From: Aspidapion aeneum
Lineage: Eukaryota > Arthropoda > Insecta > Coleoptera > Brentidae
DNA length: 64,000 bases
NCBI GenBank assembly: GCA_963576565.1
Contig: OY755039.1
Span: 27,604,602 to 27,668,601 of the forward strand
Reading direction: 5' to 3'
The notes beneath the pieces were generated by a model. It did no database searches and was not told where the DNA came from. It was given only the letters and a program-made list of their open reading frames with translations. The translations under genes were made by a program, and so were the position numbers. The stretch's first letter is position 1; every line of letters starts with the position of its first letter. Below, piece by piece: positions 21,521 through 32,164 of the stretch.

Positions 21521-23840
21521 TAGTCATTGTTTACAACCATTCAACCCAAGCCATTAGGGTCCGCTTAATTCCATGACACACTCCCAACAATTATTCTACC
21601 CCAGCAGAGTTTGCAAAGTTACCTCGCTTGGAACTCATCACAATACAAAGCCGTTATTGTTAACAACTGTTCAGCATACGCCACTAGGGTCCGCTTAAGT
21701 CGATGGCATACTCCCAACAATTCTTCCTACTCAAAAAGGAGCCTATGAAAAGTTTTTTTTTAGGACTCGTCGCGATTGTTTGTAGGTAACGAAAACCCGG
21801 TATTGTTTACAACGATTCAGCTCACGCCACTGGGGTCCGCTTAAGTCGATAGTACACTAACAACAATTCTTCTAACTCAAAACGCAGCCTTTGCAAAATT
21901 ACCTTGTTTTGAACTTATCGTGATTGGTTGTAAGTAATGCAAAATAGTCATTGTTTACAACTATACAGCCCACGCCATTAGGGTCCGCTTAATTCGAAAG
22001 CACACTCCCAACAATTGTTCTAACTCAAAAAGCAGCCTTTGCAATGTTACCTTGTTTAGAGCTCATCACGATTATTTGTTAGTAATTCAAAACCGTTATT
22101 GTTTACAACTACTCAGCCCACGCCATTAGGGCGAGTTTAATTCGATGGCATTCTCCCTAACCCTAATTCTTCTAACTCAAAAATGAGCCTATCGAAAGTT
22201 ATCTTGTTTAGAACTCGTCGCGATTGTTTGTAGGTAACGAAAAACCGATATTTTTTACAACTAGCCACGCCACTGGGGTCCGCTTATTTCGACGGCATAT
22301 TCCCAACAATTATTCTAAGTTAAAAAGCAACCTTTGCAATGTTACCTTGTTTAGAACTTATCACAATTGTTTGTAAGTAATACAAAGCCGTTATTGTTTA
22401 CAACTATTCAGCCCACGCAATTAGGGCCCGCTTAATTCGATGGCACACTTCCAACAATTTTTTAACTCAAAAAGAGCCTATGGAAACTTATCTTATTTAG
22501 AACTCTTCGCGATTGTTTGTAGGCTAGGAAAAATCGGAATTGTTTACAACTATTCAGCCCATGCCACTGGGGACCGCTTATTTCGATGGCACATTCCCAA
22601 CAATTATTTTAATTTAAAAATCAACCTTTGCAATGTTACCTTTTTTAAAACTCATCACGATTATTTGTGATTAGTTCAAAACCGTTATTGTTTACTATTC
22701 AGCCCACGCCATTCGGGTCTGCTTAATCCAACAATTCTTCTAACTCAAAAAGCAGCCTTTGCAAAGTTACCCTGTTGAGAACTTATCGCGATTGGTTGTA
22801 AGTAATGCAAATTAGTCATTGTTTACAACTAATCAGCCCAAGCCATTAGGGTGCGCTTAATTCGATAGCACACTCCCAATAATTCTTCTAACTCAAAAAG
22901 CAGCCTTTGCAAAGTTACTTTAATTAGAAATCATCGCGATTCGTTGTAAGTAATGCAAAATAGTCATTGTTTGGAACTATTCAGCCCACGCCATTGGAGT
23001 CCGCTTAATTCGATGGCACAGTCCCAACAATTCTTCTAATTCAAAAAGCAGCCTTTGCAAAGTTACCTTGCCGTAAGTAATGCAAAACAGTCAATGTTTA
23101 CAACTATTTAGCCCATGCCATTAGGGTCCGCTTAATTCGATAGCACACTCCCAACAATTCTCCTAACTGAAAAAACAGCCTTTCAAAATTACCTTGTTTA
23201 GAAGTTATCGCGATTGGTTGTAAGTAATGCAAAATAGTTATTGTTTACAACTATGCAGCCTACGCCACTAGGGCCCATTTAATTCGATTGGACACTCCCA
23301 ACAATTCTTCTAACTAAAAAAGCAGCCTTTGCAAAGTTACCTTGCCGTAAGTAATGCAAAATAGTCAATGTTTACAACTATTTAGCACACGCCAATAGGG
23401 TCCGCTTAATTCGATAGCACACTCCCAACAATTCTCCTAACTTAAAAAGCTGACTTTGCAAAGTGACCTTGTTTAGAACTTATCGCGATTGGTTGTAAGT
23501 AATGCGAAATAGTCATTGTTTACAACTATGGAGCCCACGCCATTAGGGTCCGTTTAATTCCGCACACTTCCAACAATTCTTCTAGAACTAAAAAAGCAGC
23601 CTTTGGAAAGTTACCTTGTTTAGACATGATCGCGATTCGTTGTAAGTAATGCAAAAGAGTCATTGTTCATAACTATTCAGCCCACGACATCAGAATCCGC
23701 TTAAATCGATAGCACACTTCCAACAATTCTTTTAACTCAAAAAGCAGCCTTTGCACAGTTACCTTGTGTAGACATCATCGCAATTTGTTGTAGATAATGC
23801 AAAATAGTCATTGTTTATACCTATTCAGCCCACACCCACA
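21521..23840 (+). repeat. ~148-bp satellite array, right part, with higher-order structure
   Basis: About 15-16 monomers of ~148 bp. In the left third, two monomer types alternate, one with 'gagcctatggaaagtta' and GTAACG, the other with 'caacctttgcaatgtta'. Around 23040-23590 a dimer with a shared deletion (ACCTTGCCGTAAGTAATG, near 23065 and 23340) is itself repeated about 275 bp apart. The unit shows no coding potential. Confidence 0.85.
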
Positions 23841-25254
23841 AGTTTCTCTTGTGGGCAAATTCATTTAAAATTAAGTTCAAAAATAGACGCTGATTCCAGA
23901 TAAACGAACAAAGGCGCAAAGGGGTAAAGGGAGTATTGTAGAAAGACCCTCGGGCCGTTTGATACACGCCGTGGAAATTAGTCAAGTCGGAAGCATTTGG
24001 GAATAATGGCCTTTTACCGCTGTCATATACCAGTAACTGTGTGAATTATTTAATGCCGCAGCAGGTTTACGGCCTTTTTTGCCAGTTTGATTTATTGCAT
24101 ATTTTTGGTACACCCTTTTAGATTATAGCGTGATCGATACAATTTAAAGAAATAAAATGAAAAATAAATTTACGTTGGAACTACAGCTACTCTGTGATAC
24201 CGAATCAATCAATGGAGCAAATTTAAACACCACAAGACGTTTTTATTATTCACTTCATAAATTAAACGGTTTGTTACAAATGCAAGACAAAGTCGAAGGA
24301 AATTCAAAAAGTCAGAAAAAAGAATATCTTATTTTTAACTGCAGCTCTCATTAAAATTCTGTATAAAATTCAAATGTTAAGCTAGAGCAATGAAACTTGG
24401 CACCGATTATAAGGACATATACACTTTTATTTTAAGCGTTAAAAAATATATTGATTTATTTTCTTCCAGGAAATAAAAAATAATTAATTTTTTTGAGAAA
24501 TTTATGGTGTGGGTGTTTTAGTAGAAAAAAAAAAGTCCAGGAGCTTAGTTATGCAGGATACGGCGTTAAAATTTAATGTGGGTATAACCAAATTGTTTCT
24601 CTTTAAAATAAAAATTGCTGAATGGGTGTGGCGTATACAGGGTCGAAGTACAGGGGGGTTTTATTTACTAATTCTAAATTTCAAAATTTAAAAAGATGAA
24701 AAAGTATGTCGATTTGACGTAACGATATTTAAATAAAATATATATCAAATAAAAGATACTTAGCTTTTATTTAGATTTTATAAAAAGAAAAAAATAACTA
24801 GTTTGAACTGCTAACAATACACAAATAACAAAGACATCTATAGAAAGATGTAGAAACCACAGCCCATTCGTTATTTTTGAATTTAAGAGAAAAACTCTTA
24901 GAGTAAGAAAAATATAAAGAGAAGTAATCAACCGCGGCCCCGTGTAAATTTTCCCTATTCGTGGCGGTCATTCCTAAAAACTTAGAATTTACAGAATCCC
25001 CGGCGATGGCAACATAGCTGCGTCACTGTCAATATTTTCATAAACATAGCACTTCTTGTTTATTTTTCCGTCCAACTAAGTTCTTTTTTACAAAAATAAA
25101 ACTCAACACACAGTAAAAAAATACCAAAAATTCAATACACCGAGTCCGACACCGAGTAACACATGTTACTGTCAGTGTCGACCCTAGAGCTTAGGAAAAT
25201 CTGGGCTAACCGTTCACGGCTTGAGGACCCACCTCATTAAACTTGTTGCCATTA
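23841..25254. other. No gene recognised
   Basis: AT-rich. Open frames at 24157-24354 and 24509-24691 show no features. Near 24380 a fragment related to the 14740-15262 element arm (agctagagcaatgaaac) is present. Confidence 0.45.
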
Positions 25255-26241
25255 TATAAGTGAAAAAATAATTTTTTGTTTGAACAAAGATTGAGTAGAA
25301 ATAAAACTTCGGATTTACATTGTCTTTATTTATTTAAAACAGGACGTTTCGGTTAGTAAATATCTCTTGCCGTTTTCAAGTGTAAACTAAACAATCCAGT
25401 CTAATGTCTATACTTATACTACTTGGTGTACAGTCAGGTGTGACGGCCCGCCCCCTTTTTTTATTCTAAGACGCTTATTTTCCTTAAGGTGTGGTTTCCA
25501 TATGTTTGATATGTCTGTGCTTGGTTGACTGAAAACTTCTTCATTCTGCAACATAAACGCAGCTTCCATAAACTTTCGTTTTCGCTAATGTGACTCCCTA
25601 TACAAAACTTTAGCTTCAGACCATTGAATCATGCATGATCCGCTAAACCGGATTTTTCAATATCCCCTAATTGGGTACTTTTTAGGTGTTCATTTACTCT
25701 AACCTGAAGAGGACGCTTCGTTTCATCTACATATGATTTACCACACTCACACGGGATTTGGTAAATACATTCCTTAATATTTGAGGGATTTTCTGGTTTT
25801 GTTTTAGTTATAACACTCCTTATTGTATGAAAATACTGTTTTTATATTATAGTGTTTGGCTATTCGTCTTATATTTTTTGAAATCGCTTGAACATATGAA
25901 ACGAATTATTATTTTTTGAGAATTTGCTACATTTGGTTTGTTTTTAATTTTAGACATCGTTAAGTTTATTAATTTCTCGGTATAACCATTTTGTTGTAAT
26001 TAATTTTCCTATATACAGTGGTTTGAATGTTTCTATCTATTCGTTTGATAAGAACATCCGAAAAAGTTAAGGCTGAATCTTTTTTAATCTCCATTGTGCA
26101 TTTGATTGTTGGTCGAATAATAATAATATTAATAATAATAATAAATATCTTTAACATAATATATTTAAAATAACATGACCAACTAGGCGAGGTTCAGCTC
26201 AAATGTCTGATAGACAGTTTAACCTGCTCTTCTACCGTTCA
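25255..26241 (-). mobile_element. Penelope-like element A, 3' portion (GIY-YIG and end of RT), decayed
   Basis: On the minus strand, RPTIKCTMEIKKDSAL and NIQTTVYRK (26040-26120) match the end of the Penelope RT seen again at 63.7 kb. The part between this and NGYTEKLIN is deleted. Downstream (25640-25780) comes the GIY-YIG nuclease, ECIYQIPCECGKSYVDETKR, continuing to a TGA at about 25635. The frame is broken elsewhere too. The 3' region includes 'gacgtttcggttag' and 'cttgccgttttcaagtg' (25340-25385), typical of these elements' terminal regions. The upstream part is at 29846-30065, beyond an inserted LTR element. Confidence 0.85.
26119..26232. mobile_element. 114-bp insert with an (ATT)n end inside Penelope A
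   Basis: Compared with the intact stretch at 63.65 kb (cggtattcgacc), the minus-strand copy is interrupted between 'cggta' and 'attcgacc'. The insert ends in repeated ATT, as many LINE or SINE 3' ends do. Its class is unknown. Confidence 0.55.
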
Positions 26242-26246
26242 GATGG

Positions 26247-26683
26247 TGTGCAAGCTGTGCTTGACAATTACACTTGCTTAACTCGGCTTGGTTAAGCAGC
26301 GGGACTAAAGTAAAAGTTTACTGCCAGGGAGCAGCCTCACTCCCTGCAATGACCAAGAAGGCTTATGGTACAGTAAACTAAGTAGGTATAGTGAGAACAA
26401 CTATCAAATGTTGAATCTGCTTTATTGAAATAAATCCTCTCTTTTTATATTCAAAAATTGTTATGGTTCGTGATAAATTGTAAAATATAAAATTCCATAT
26501 AATGTGTTGTTTTATAAACTAAATAATTTATATAATTTAAATAGGTAAACTTGAGAAGGTTAGTTTATGTTATTAAAACCTAATTTCTCAAGATCACCTA
26601 TGTTTAAATAATAAATTTAATTAAAAATGAAGATTTATGAAAATTGGTAAAAAAGAAAATCTGTTTAATTTTGTAATTAAACA
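26247..26683 (-). repeat. 3' LTR of the Gag-only element
   Basis: 437 bp, near-identical to 29403-29840 (one C/T change and one A insertion seen). The last codons of the Gag-like ORF run into it, ending at 26621. Confidence 0.92.
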
Positions 26684-28150
26684 TTTTCCCCTCTCTCCAG
26701 AAAGGGTATGGACTGTATGGATCTCAGGTTGAATAATGCTGTTGATGTAGTAGGAAGGTATCGAAATAGGTACTTCTGCTTCATTTATAACGTGAGTCAG
26801 TTTCTGAAAACTGCTGACAGTGAATTTAGGCATCGCATCGATTGTGTTTTGGTTTATGCGGTCATCGTACGTCGTCGAACTTTTCGCTGTGGCAACAAAT
26901 TGTTTCTTTTGCAAAATATTATGATCTATTTTTGTTATTGTTGTTATCCCCTTACTATTGTAGGTGCCATGAAGAAATTGTAAATTGGGAGGCAAGAATT
27001 TAAAAATGTTTTGTTGCATATTTACAATGGCAAAATGTTTATGACTTATTTGCCATTGTCCTTCCGCCTCTTCAGTAAATTTTGAGTTGGAATATTTCTT
27101 CTTTTGGGATTTCTTTCTAATAAGGATTGTTGCTTTTTGTTTAAAAGTTTTCTTCTCTTTAATATGTCTTCTTGACTTTTGGTACTGTTTGGACTTGCTT
27201 TTTATTCTGAAGGTATTCCTGGTTGAGCACAGGATAGGCACCAATTTTCTTTTTGGCTTTAAATTGAGGACTTTATTTACTTTGCTATTTAACTTGACAT
27301 GCTGAATTTTCGTGTCTCTTACAAAGGTTTCGTCTTGTATAACCAAGATGACTGGAGTTATCTGAGCATATTTTTTGTTCTGATATACATGATCTGGGTA
27401 ACATTCTAAGTTCTGTTCTTTTTCAGTTTGTTGAGTTTGAGCCTTCGATTCTGGAATTGAGCCTTTGATTCTTGAATTGAGTGTATACATTTCTTTTTTC
27501 AAAAAATTAAAAAAGTCTTCTATTGTGGGAATTTTGTTTTGAAACCCTTCGAACCAACTATGGTACGATTTTTCTAGTTTAAGCGTCAGTTTCTTTGACA
27601 ATACTTTCATCAATGGTAGGTCCCAAGTTTCTGTATTTTGCCCAGAGGTTTGAATGTCTCTAAGGCACTGACGGCTCATCTCATAAAGCTGTTGTAATTC
27701 TTTAACTGTTTCTTCATCCATACTTGGTATGTCTCGGATATCATCTAAATGATCCATAATGACGTTTGGAATCTGAAAAATTTCACTGTACTTAAAATCA
27801 GCTGATGGGCTCTTGCTCAACTCTTCGATTCTTTTAATTACGTACTGAAGGACTTCGTTCAATGTGGGCAATCTGCCTAGTTCGTAGTTTACCCATTCAT
27901 GGTGTAAAATGTGCGTCTCGACATCCCATTTGTGGTAAATTATGTTTATGATTATTGGCTCCCAATTGACTTTAATCGCTTGTGAAAATTCAAGAACATC
28001 TTCGGCGTGCAGTAGGAGCTTTTTTAGTTCTTGTGCTGACGCATACTCCATTATATGTATGTCTAGAAGGCCATCTAGAAGGTGTGAGCCCATTTTGTAT
28101 CTTCTTAGCTGTCTTTCTAGCAATATTCTTTCTAGATTTTTTTCTATCAT
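26621..28150 (-). CDS. Gag-like protein of the non-autonomous LTR element
   Basis: 509 aa from ATG 28148-28150. Residues ~55-115 (NWEPIIINIIYHKWDVET, then LGRLPTLNEVLQYV) resemble the part of BEL/Pao Gag (DUF1759) normally written as W-D-ll..KL..et..W...lPtl.ell. The N-terminus is shorter than a full BEL/Pao Gag. Residues ~285-355 are very rich in Lys/Arg and could bind RNA. The CCHC zinc knuckles usual after this domain are absent, as are any DTG protease or RT motifs. The frame is open along its whole length in a young element, which suggests it is or was used. The assignment to Gag rests on a short region and is inference. Confidence 0.6.
   Translation of the reverse strand: MIEKNLERILLERQLRRYKMGSHLLDGLLDIHIMEYASAQELKKLLLHAEDVLEFSQAIKVNWEPIIINIIYHKWDVETHILHHEWVNYELGRLPTLNEVLQYVIKRIEELSKSPSADFKYSEIFQIPNVIMDHLDDIRDIPSMDEETVKELQQLYEMSRQCLRDIQTSGQNTETWDLPLMKVLSKKLTLKLEKSYHSWFEGFQNKIPTIEDFFNFLKKEMYTLNSRIKGSIPESKAQTQQTEKEQNLECYPDHVYQNKKYAQITPVILVIQDETFVRDTKIQHVKLNSKVNKVLNLKPKRKLVPILCSTRNTFRIKSKSKQYQKSRRHIKEKKTFKQKATILIRKKSQKKKYSNSKFTEEAEGQWQISHKHFAIVNMQQNIFKFLPPNLQFLHGTYNSKGITTITKIDHNILQKKQFVATAKSSTTYDDRINQNTIDAMPKFTVSSFQKLTHVINEAEVPISIPSYYINSIIQPEIHTVHTLSGERGKCLITKLNRFSFLPIFINLHF
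26684..26698 (-). promoter_or_regulatory. Polypurine tract
   Basis: The minus strand reads GGAGAGAGGGGAAAA directly upstream of the 3' LTR, the position and composition expected for plus-strand DNA priming. Confidence 0.85.
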
Positions 28151-28239
28151 TGTGGTCGGTTGGCTCTTGTACTGGTTTGTTCTTAATGATTTTTTTTTTG
28201 TTTATGTTGGTGTTGGCCTGTTAATTATGAAGGTTGCGT

Positions 28240-29300
28240 AGCGGCTTCGGACAGGACAAGTATACGGACAATCGTACGGGCAGGTGGACGGCTTTTTAAT
28301 GCTTGTAGAATCGACGGACTTTCTCGTGGAAGGTCGCTGTGGTTGAAGCTCTCCTGCGTAGTAGCTTCGGACAGGACAGGTGTACGGGCTGTGGACGGCT
28401 TTTTGACGCTTGTACAATGGACGGACTTTCTCGTGGAAGGTCGCTCTGGTTGAAGCTCTCTTGAATAGGGACTTCGGACAAGTGTACGGATAGTAGTACT
28501 GTCAGGTGGACGGCTTTTTGCAGCTTGTAGAATGGACGGACTTTCTCGTGGAAAGTCGTTCTGGTTGAAGCTCTCTTGAATAGTGGCTTCGGACAAGTGT
28601 ACGGCTGGTTGTACTGTCAGGTGGACGGCTTTTTGCAGCTTGTAAAATGGACGGACTTTCTCGTGGAAGGTCGCTCTGGTTGAAGCTCTCTTGAATAGTG
28701 GCTTCGGACAAGTGTACGGGTAGTCGTACTGTTAGGTGGACAGCTTTTTGCAGCTTGTAAAATGGACGGACTTTCTCGTGGAAGGTCGCTCTGGTTGAAG
28801 CTCTCTTGAGTAGTGGCTTCGGACAGGACAAGTGTACGGATAGTCGTACGGGCAGGTGGACGGTTTTTCGACGCTTGTAGAATGGATGGACTTTCTCGGG
28901 GAAGGTCGCTCTGGTTGAAGCTCTCTTTCGTAGTGGCTTCGGACAGGACAAGTGTACGGACAGTCGTACAGGCAGGTGGACGGACTTTCTCGTGGAATGT
29001 CGCTCTGGTTGAAGCTCTCTTGCGTAGTGGCTTCGGACAGGACAAGTGTACGGACAGTCGTACAAGCAGGTGGACGGACTTTCTCGTGGAAGGTCGCTCT
29101 GGTTGAAGCTCTCTTGCGTAGTGGCTTCGGACAGGACAAGTGTACGGACAGTCGTACGGGCCGGTGGACGGACTTTCTCGTAGGTGGAAGGTCGCTCTAG
29201 TTGAAGCTCTCTTGCGTAGTGGCTTCGGACAGGACAAGTGTACGGAGAGTCGTACGGGCAGGTGGACGGACTTTCTCGTAGGTGGAAGGTCGCTCTAGTG
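28240..29300 (-). repeat. Ten tandem repeats in the leader of the Gag-only element
   Basis: The anchor 'actttctcg' occurs at 28318, 28435, 28540, 28655, 28770, 28890, 28984, 29078, 29172 and 29270. Spacings are 105-120 bp in the first six units (a long form with an extra ~22 bp around 'gctttttgcagcttgta') and 94-98 bp in the rest. The units lack stops in several minus-strand frames, which creates long overlapping open frames (for example 28502-29557). These peptides look like by-products of repetition, not a conserved protein. Confidence 0.85.
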
Positions 29301-29383
29301 GACGGTTGGGCTGTAGTGGTGTTCTTCTTACGGGCGTCGGCGGTGGTTTCTTTCTTCGAAGGACCAATGTGCCAGGACCATTG

Positions 29384-29401
29384 ATCCGGTTCGAAGGACC
29401 A
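29384..29401 (-). promoter_or_regulatory. Primer-binding site, tRNA-Tyr type
   Basis: The minus strand reads TGGTCCTTCGAACCGGAT one base inside the 5' LTR. It complements the 3' end of eukaryotic tRNA-Tyr (…CCGGCTCGAAGGACCA) with one mismatch. A partial second copy, with the same bases continuing into the LTR start, lies at 29355-29371. Confidence 0.75.
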
Positions 29402-29402
29402 A

Positions 29403-29840
29403 TGTGCAAGCTGTGCTTGACAATTACACTTGCTTAACTCGGCTTGGTTAAGCAGCGGGATTAAAGTAAAAAGTTTACTGCCAGGGAGCAGCCTCACTCC
29501 CTGCAATGACCAAGAAGGCTTATGGTACAGTAAACTAAGTAGGTATAGTGAGAACAACTATCAAATGTTGAATCTGCTTTATTGAAATAAATCCTCTCTT
29601 TTTATATTCAAAAATTGTTATGGTTCGTGATAAATTGTAAAATATAAAATTCCATATAATGTGTTGTTTTATAAACTAAATAATTTATATAATTTAAATA
29701 GGTAAACTTGAGAAGGTTAGTTTATGTTATTAAAACCTAATTTCTCAAGATCACCTATGTTTAAATAATAAATTTAATTAAAAATGAAGATTTATGAAAA
29801 TTGGTAAAAAAGAAAATCTGTTTAATTTTGTAATTAAACA
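29403..29840 (-). repeat. 5' LTR of the Gag-only element
   Basis: 438 bp, TG...CA on the plus strand, followed by target duplication GATGG. Confidence 0.92.
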
Positions 29841-29845
29841 GATGG

Positions 29846-30065
29846 TGTAGAAAATTCTGTAGTTCATCATCATTTTCTGGCCATATAATAAATGTGTCAT
29901 CCATGTATCATAGCCATAATTTTGGCTTAACTCTTGCTGTGTTGGTCGCATAGTCCTCGAACCATGTAGATGTTTGCTACCACTGGCGAAAGAGACAAAC
30001 CCACTTGAAGTCGGTAATTTTGTGCGTAAAACTTATTTTTTGGTAAGTAAGCTTTTCAATCCTCT
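29846..30065 (-). mobile_element. Penelope-like element A, RT core portion
   Basis: The minus strand matches the RT at 63.4-63.65 kb: SLSPVVANIYMV, then YMDDTFIIWPEN, with the YMDD catalytic box intact, then 'ctacagaattttctacacc' at the insertion point. One in-frame TGA precedes YMDD and small indels are present. Similarity stops near 30040-30065, so the copy is 5'-truncated. Confidence 0.85.
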
Positions 30066-32160
30066 TTTTGGAAAATAAAAATTGGTAATAACCCTACCCT
30101 TGGTCAAATTATCGCAATCAAATTATAATTTAAAAAAAAATATTTGTATAAGAAATGAAGAAAATTGCAAACTTAAACCACGGCGGCGGCGAATTTTTAA
30201 ATATATCAGATTCAATATATTACTATAATATATTATCTAAGAAAAACGAAAAACAAACATTTTCTCGAGGCAAACAATGCCCTCCCAATTTTAACACCTA
30301 TGTACTCGGGCAACAACGTAACGCCTCCTTCACGCATTTTTAATAAAAAATACATTAAAATTCCACTAAGTGTATCGCAAGGCTAAACCCACCACCCCCT
30401 CCCCCCTTCTAATTATGGCTTTTACATATAAACTGCCCTTTATGTTTTCTGCAAGTTCAAAACGCGAGGTGACGCGACATGGCAACAACGCTTAAAATAG
30501 CACGGTCGAACATTTTTTTCTGTGGAATGTGTTGTCTGTTGTATGGTTTGGTGTTTATAACTGCGTTTTTTATTATGTGCCCTATATGTTTTTAAAAATT
30601 ACTTTCTTTTGCTTTTCAAAATATTCGGGGTAAAACCTTTTCAAATATCCTTAATATCGGTTAGACTTGTTTGATCAATGATTAATACTTTAGGGTCCTC
30701 TACAATAAGATAGAGAACCCCTCTACCAATCGGAATGTAGTCCACACAGCCCAAAACTAAACCCGGCCCTGCTAACACAAAATCCGTCATATGACGTCAT
30801 ACCGCTGTTACCACGTTCTGTGAAAGTCGAGGGGAAAGGGATCGTTCATTAATTATGTTCTAGTAATGAAAGGTTTTCGAATGATGTAATCAAAAATTCA
30901 CAGTACAAAACGTCGCGACGCGGACTAATAAGGGTAGGACAAAATATCGCGAGGGTAAAATATGTCAACAAAACCAAACCACTATATATTTTGCAACTGG
31001 TCACAAGTTGAACCTGATTTATTTTTTATACAATTTGAAGAAGATACAGGTGGCGACAACAGCGTAACGCATGCATGGTTTACCAACAAATGAATGAATG
31101 ACCGCCCAAAACTCTCTCTACTCTGAGGAAAAACTCATAAAATAACTTTTGTTTAAAGCCAAATGTTCTTTCTACTGGCGCAACTGTATACTAGGGGTCC
31201 CATTTAAAAAAAAATGTATTTTTTTATCATAACTCACTTAGGAGTCATTTGATTTTTCTTTTCGTTCATCACCATTGTAAGCAGAGGAAAAAATACCACA
31301 ACTTTGTCTGTTTAACCTGAAGCCTTAATATTAACGAAGATACTAATAGTGCCGACCTAACTCTGAACACCCTGTATATACAGAACAGGTACATTTAAGG
31401 TGTCATTTTTTTGACATATCATGTAAACAGTTTGACGTATTGACTCAATTTATATGCATTTTCGTTTAGAATACCAAATTGCCTAGAAATTGATGCCCCA
31501 CACGGCCACTAGGAGAAATAAGATTTTAACAAAGTGCCCTCCTTCCTTCTGCTCCCCTGTCAATAAAACCGTTTTCTCAACTTAATTTTATGTACAAGTT
31601 TTGGATTCACTTTTCTTAAGGTAAAAAAAATAAAAAAACTGTACGCGAAATGAGTTTCATATACGCCCCTGTATCTGGGCCCTGCACTGGGTTCCATCGG
31701 AGCACCAGTTCTAAAATGGCATCTCTGAGTGTCTACTACCTCTGTGCCAAATTTCATTACCGTACGTGAAAATGCCAACAAGACTCCCCTAGGCTCCGAA
31801 CTATAAAGCAGTAGCACCTCGTCGGGTGAAGGACAAATGAAATATTGACTACTCATCTTCACTTGGTTTTTTGAATACAAAAGAAGCATCTTCATTTAAA
31901 GGCGCGTCGTGTATCGTTATTAGTTTGCTGGCCTGTTGCGTTGTTTACGTTCAAATCAGATTATATTACTTTTATTTAGTTAATCTAATAGTGTAATAAT
32001 ATATTATTTATTTCTGTTGTCAAATTTAACCCAATTAATGATTTCAAACCTACAAAGTTAATTTTAAGACTTTCTGGTTTTCGGACTAAAATTGTAGTAC
32101 CTAGCAGCACGTTACAAAAATTATTTAGTTGGTCGTGATTCCTTTTTTTGAAAAAACATT
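30066..32160. other. No gene recognised
   Basis: Contains a CRE-like TGACGTCAT at about 30792 and repeat-like segments ending in 'aacaccctgtatata' near 31365, a sequence common at insect MITE ends. A minus-strand open frame at 31560-31895 (111 codons) has no recognised domain. Confidence 0.4.
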
Positions 32161-32164
32161 AAAA

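Larger units (their letters stand above)
26247..29840 (-). mobile_element. Non-autonomous LTR retrotransposon with Gag-like ORF
   Basis: 3594 bp. LTRs at 26247-26683 (437 bp) and 29403-29840 (438 bp) begin TG, end CA and differ at about two positions. Direct 5-bp duplications GATGG flank them (26242-26246, 29841-29845). Inside, in minus-strand order: an 18-nt primer-binding site, a leader of ten tandem repeats, one Gag-like ORF and a 15-nt polypurine tract against the 3' LTR. No protease, RT, RNase H or integrase can be seen, so it must borrow them. 5-bp duplication, Gag type and primer suggest a BEL/Pao relative. It sits inside Penelope-like element A. Confidence 0.9.

Noticed and set aside
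28502..29557. 351-codon open frame rich in RPSTRKSV-type repeats as a protein gene
   Set aside because: It lies in a tandem-repeat leader whose unit lacks stops in several frames. Overlapping frames are equally open, and the frame runs through the LTR.
31560..31895. 111-codon minus-strand open frame as a host gene
   Set aside because: No recognised domain, and the region has repeat-like ends (aacaccctgtatata) nearby.
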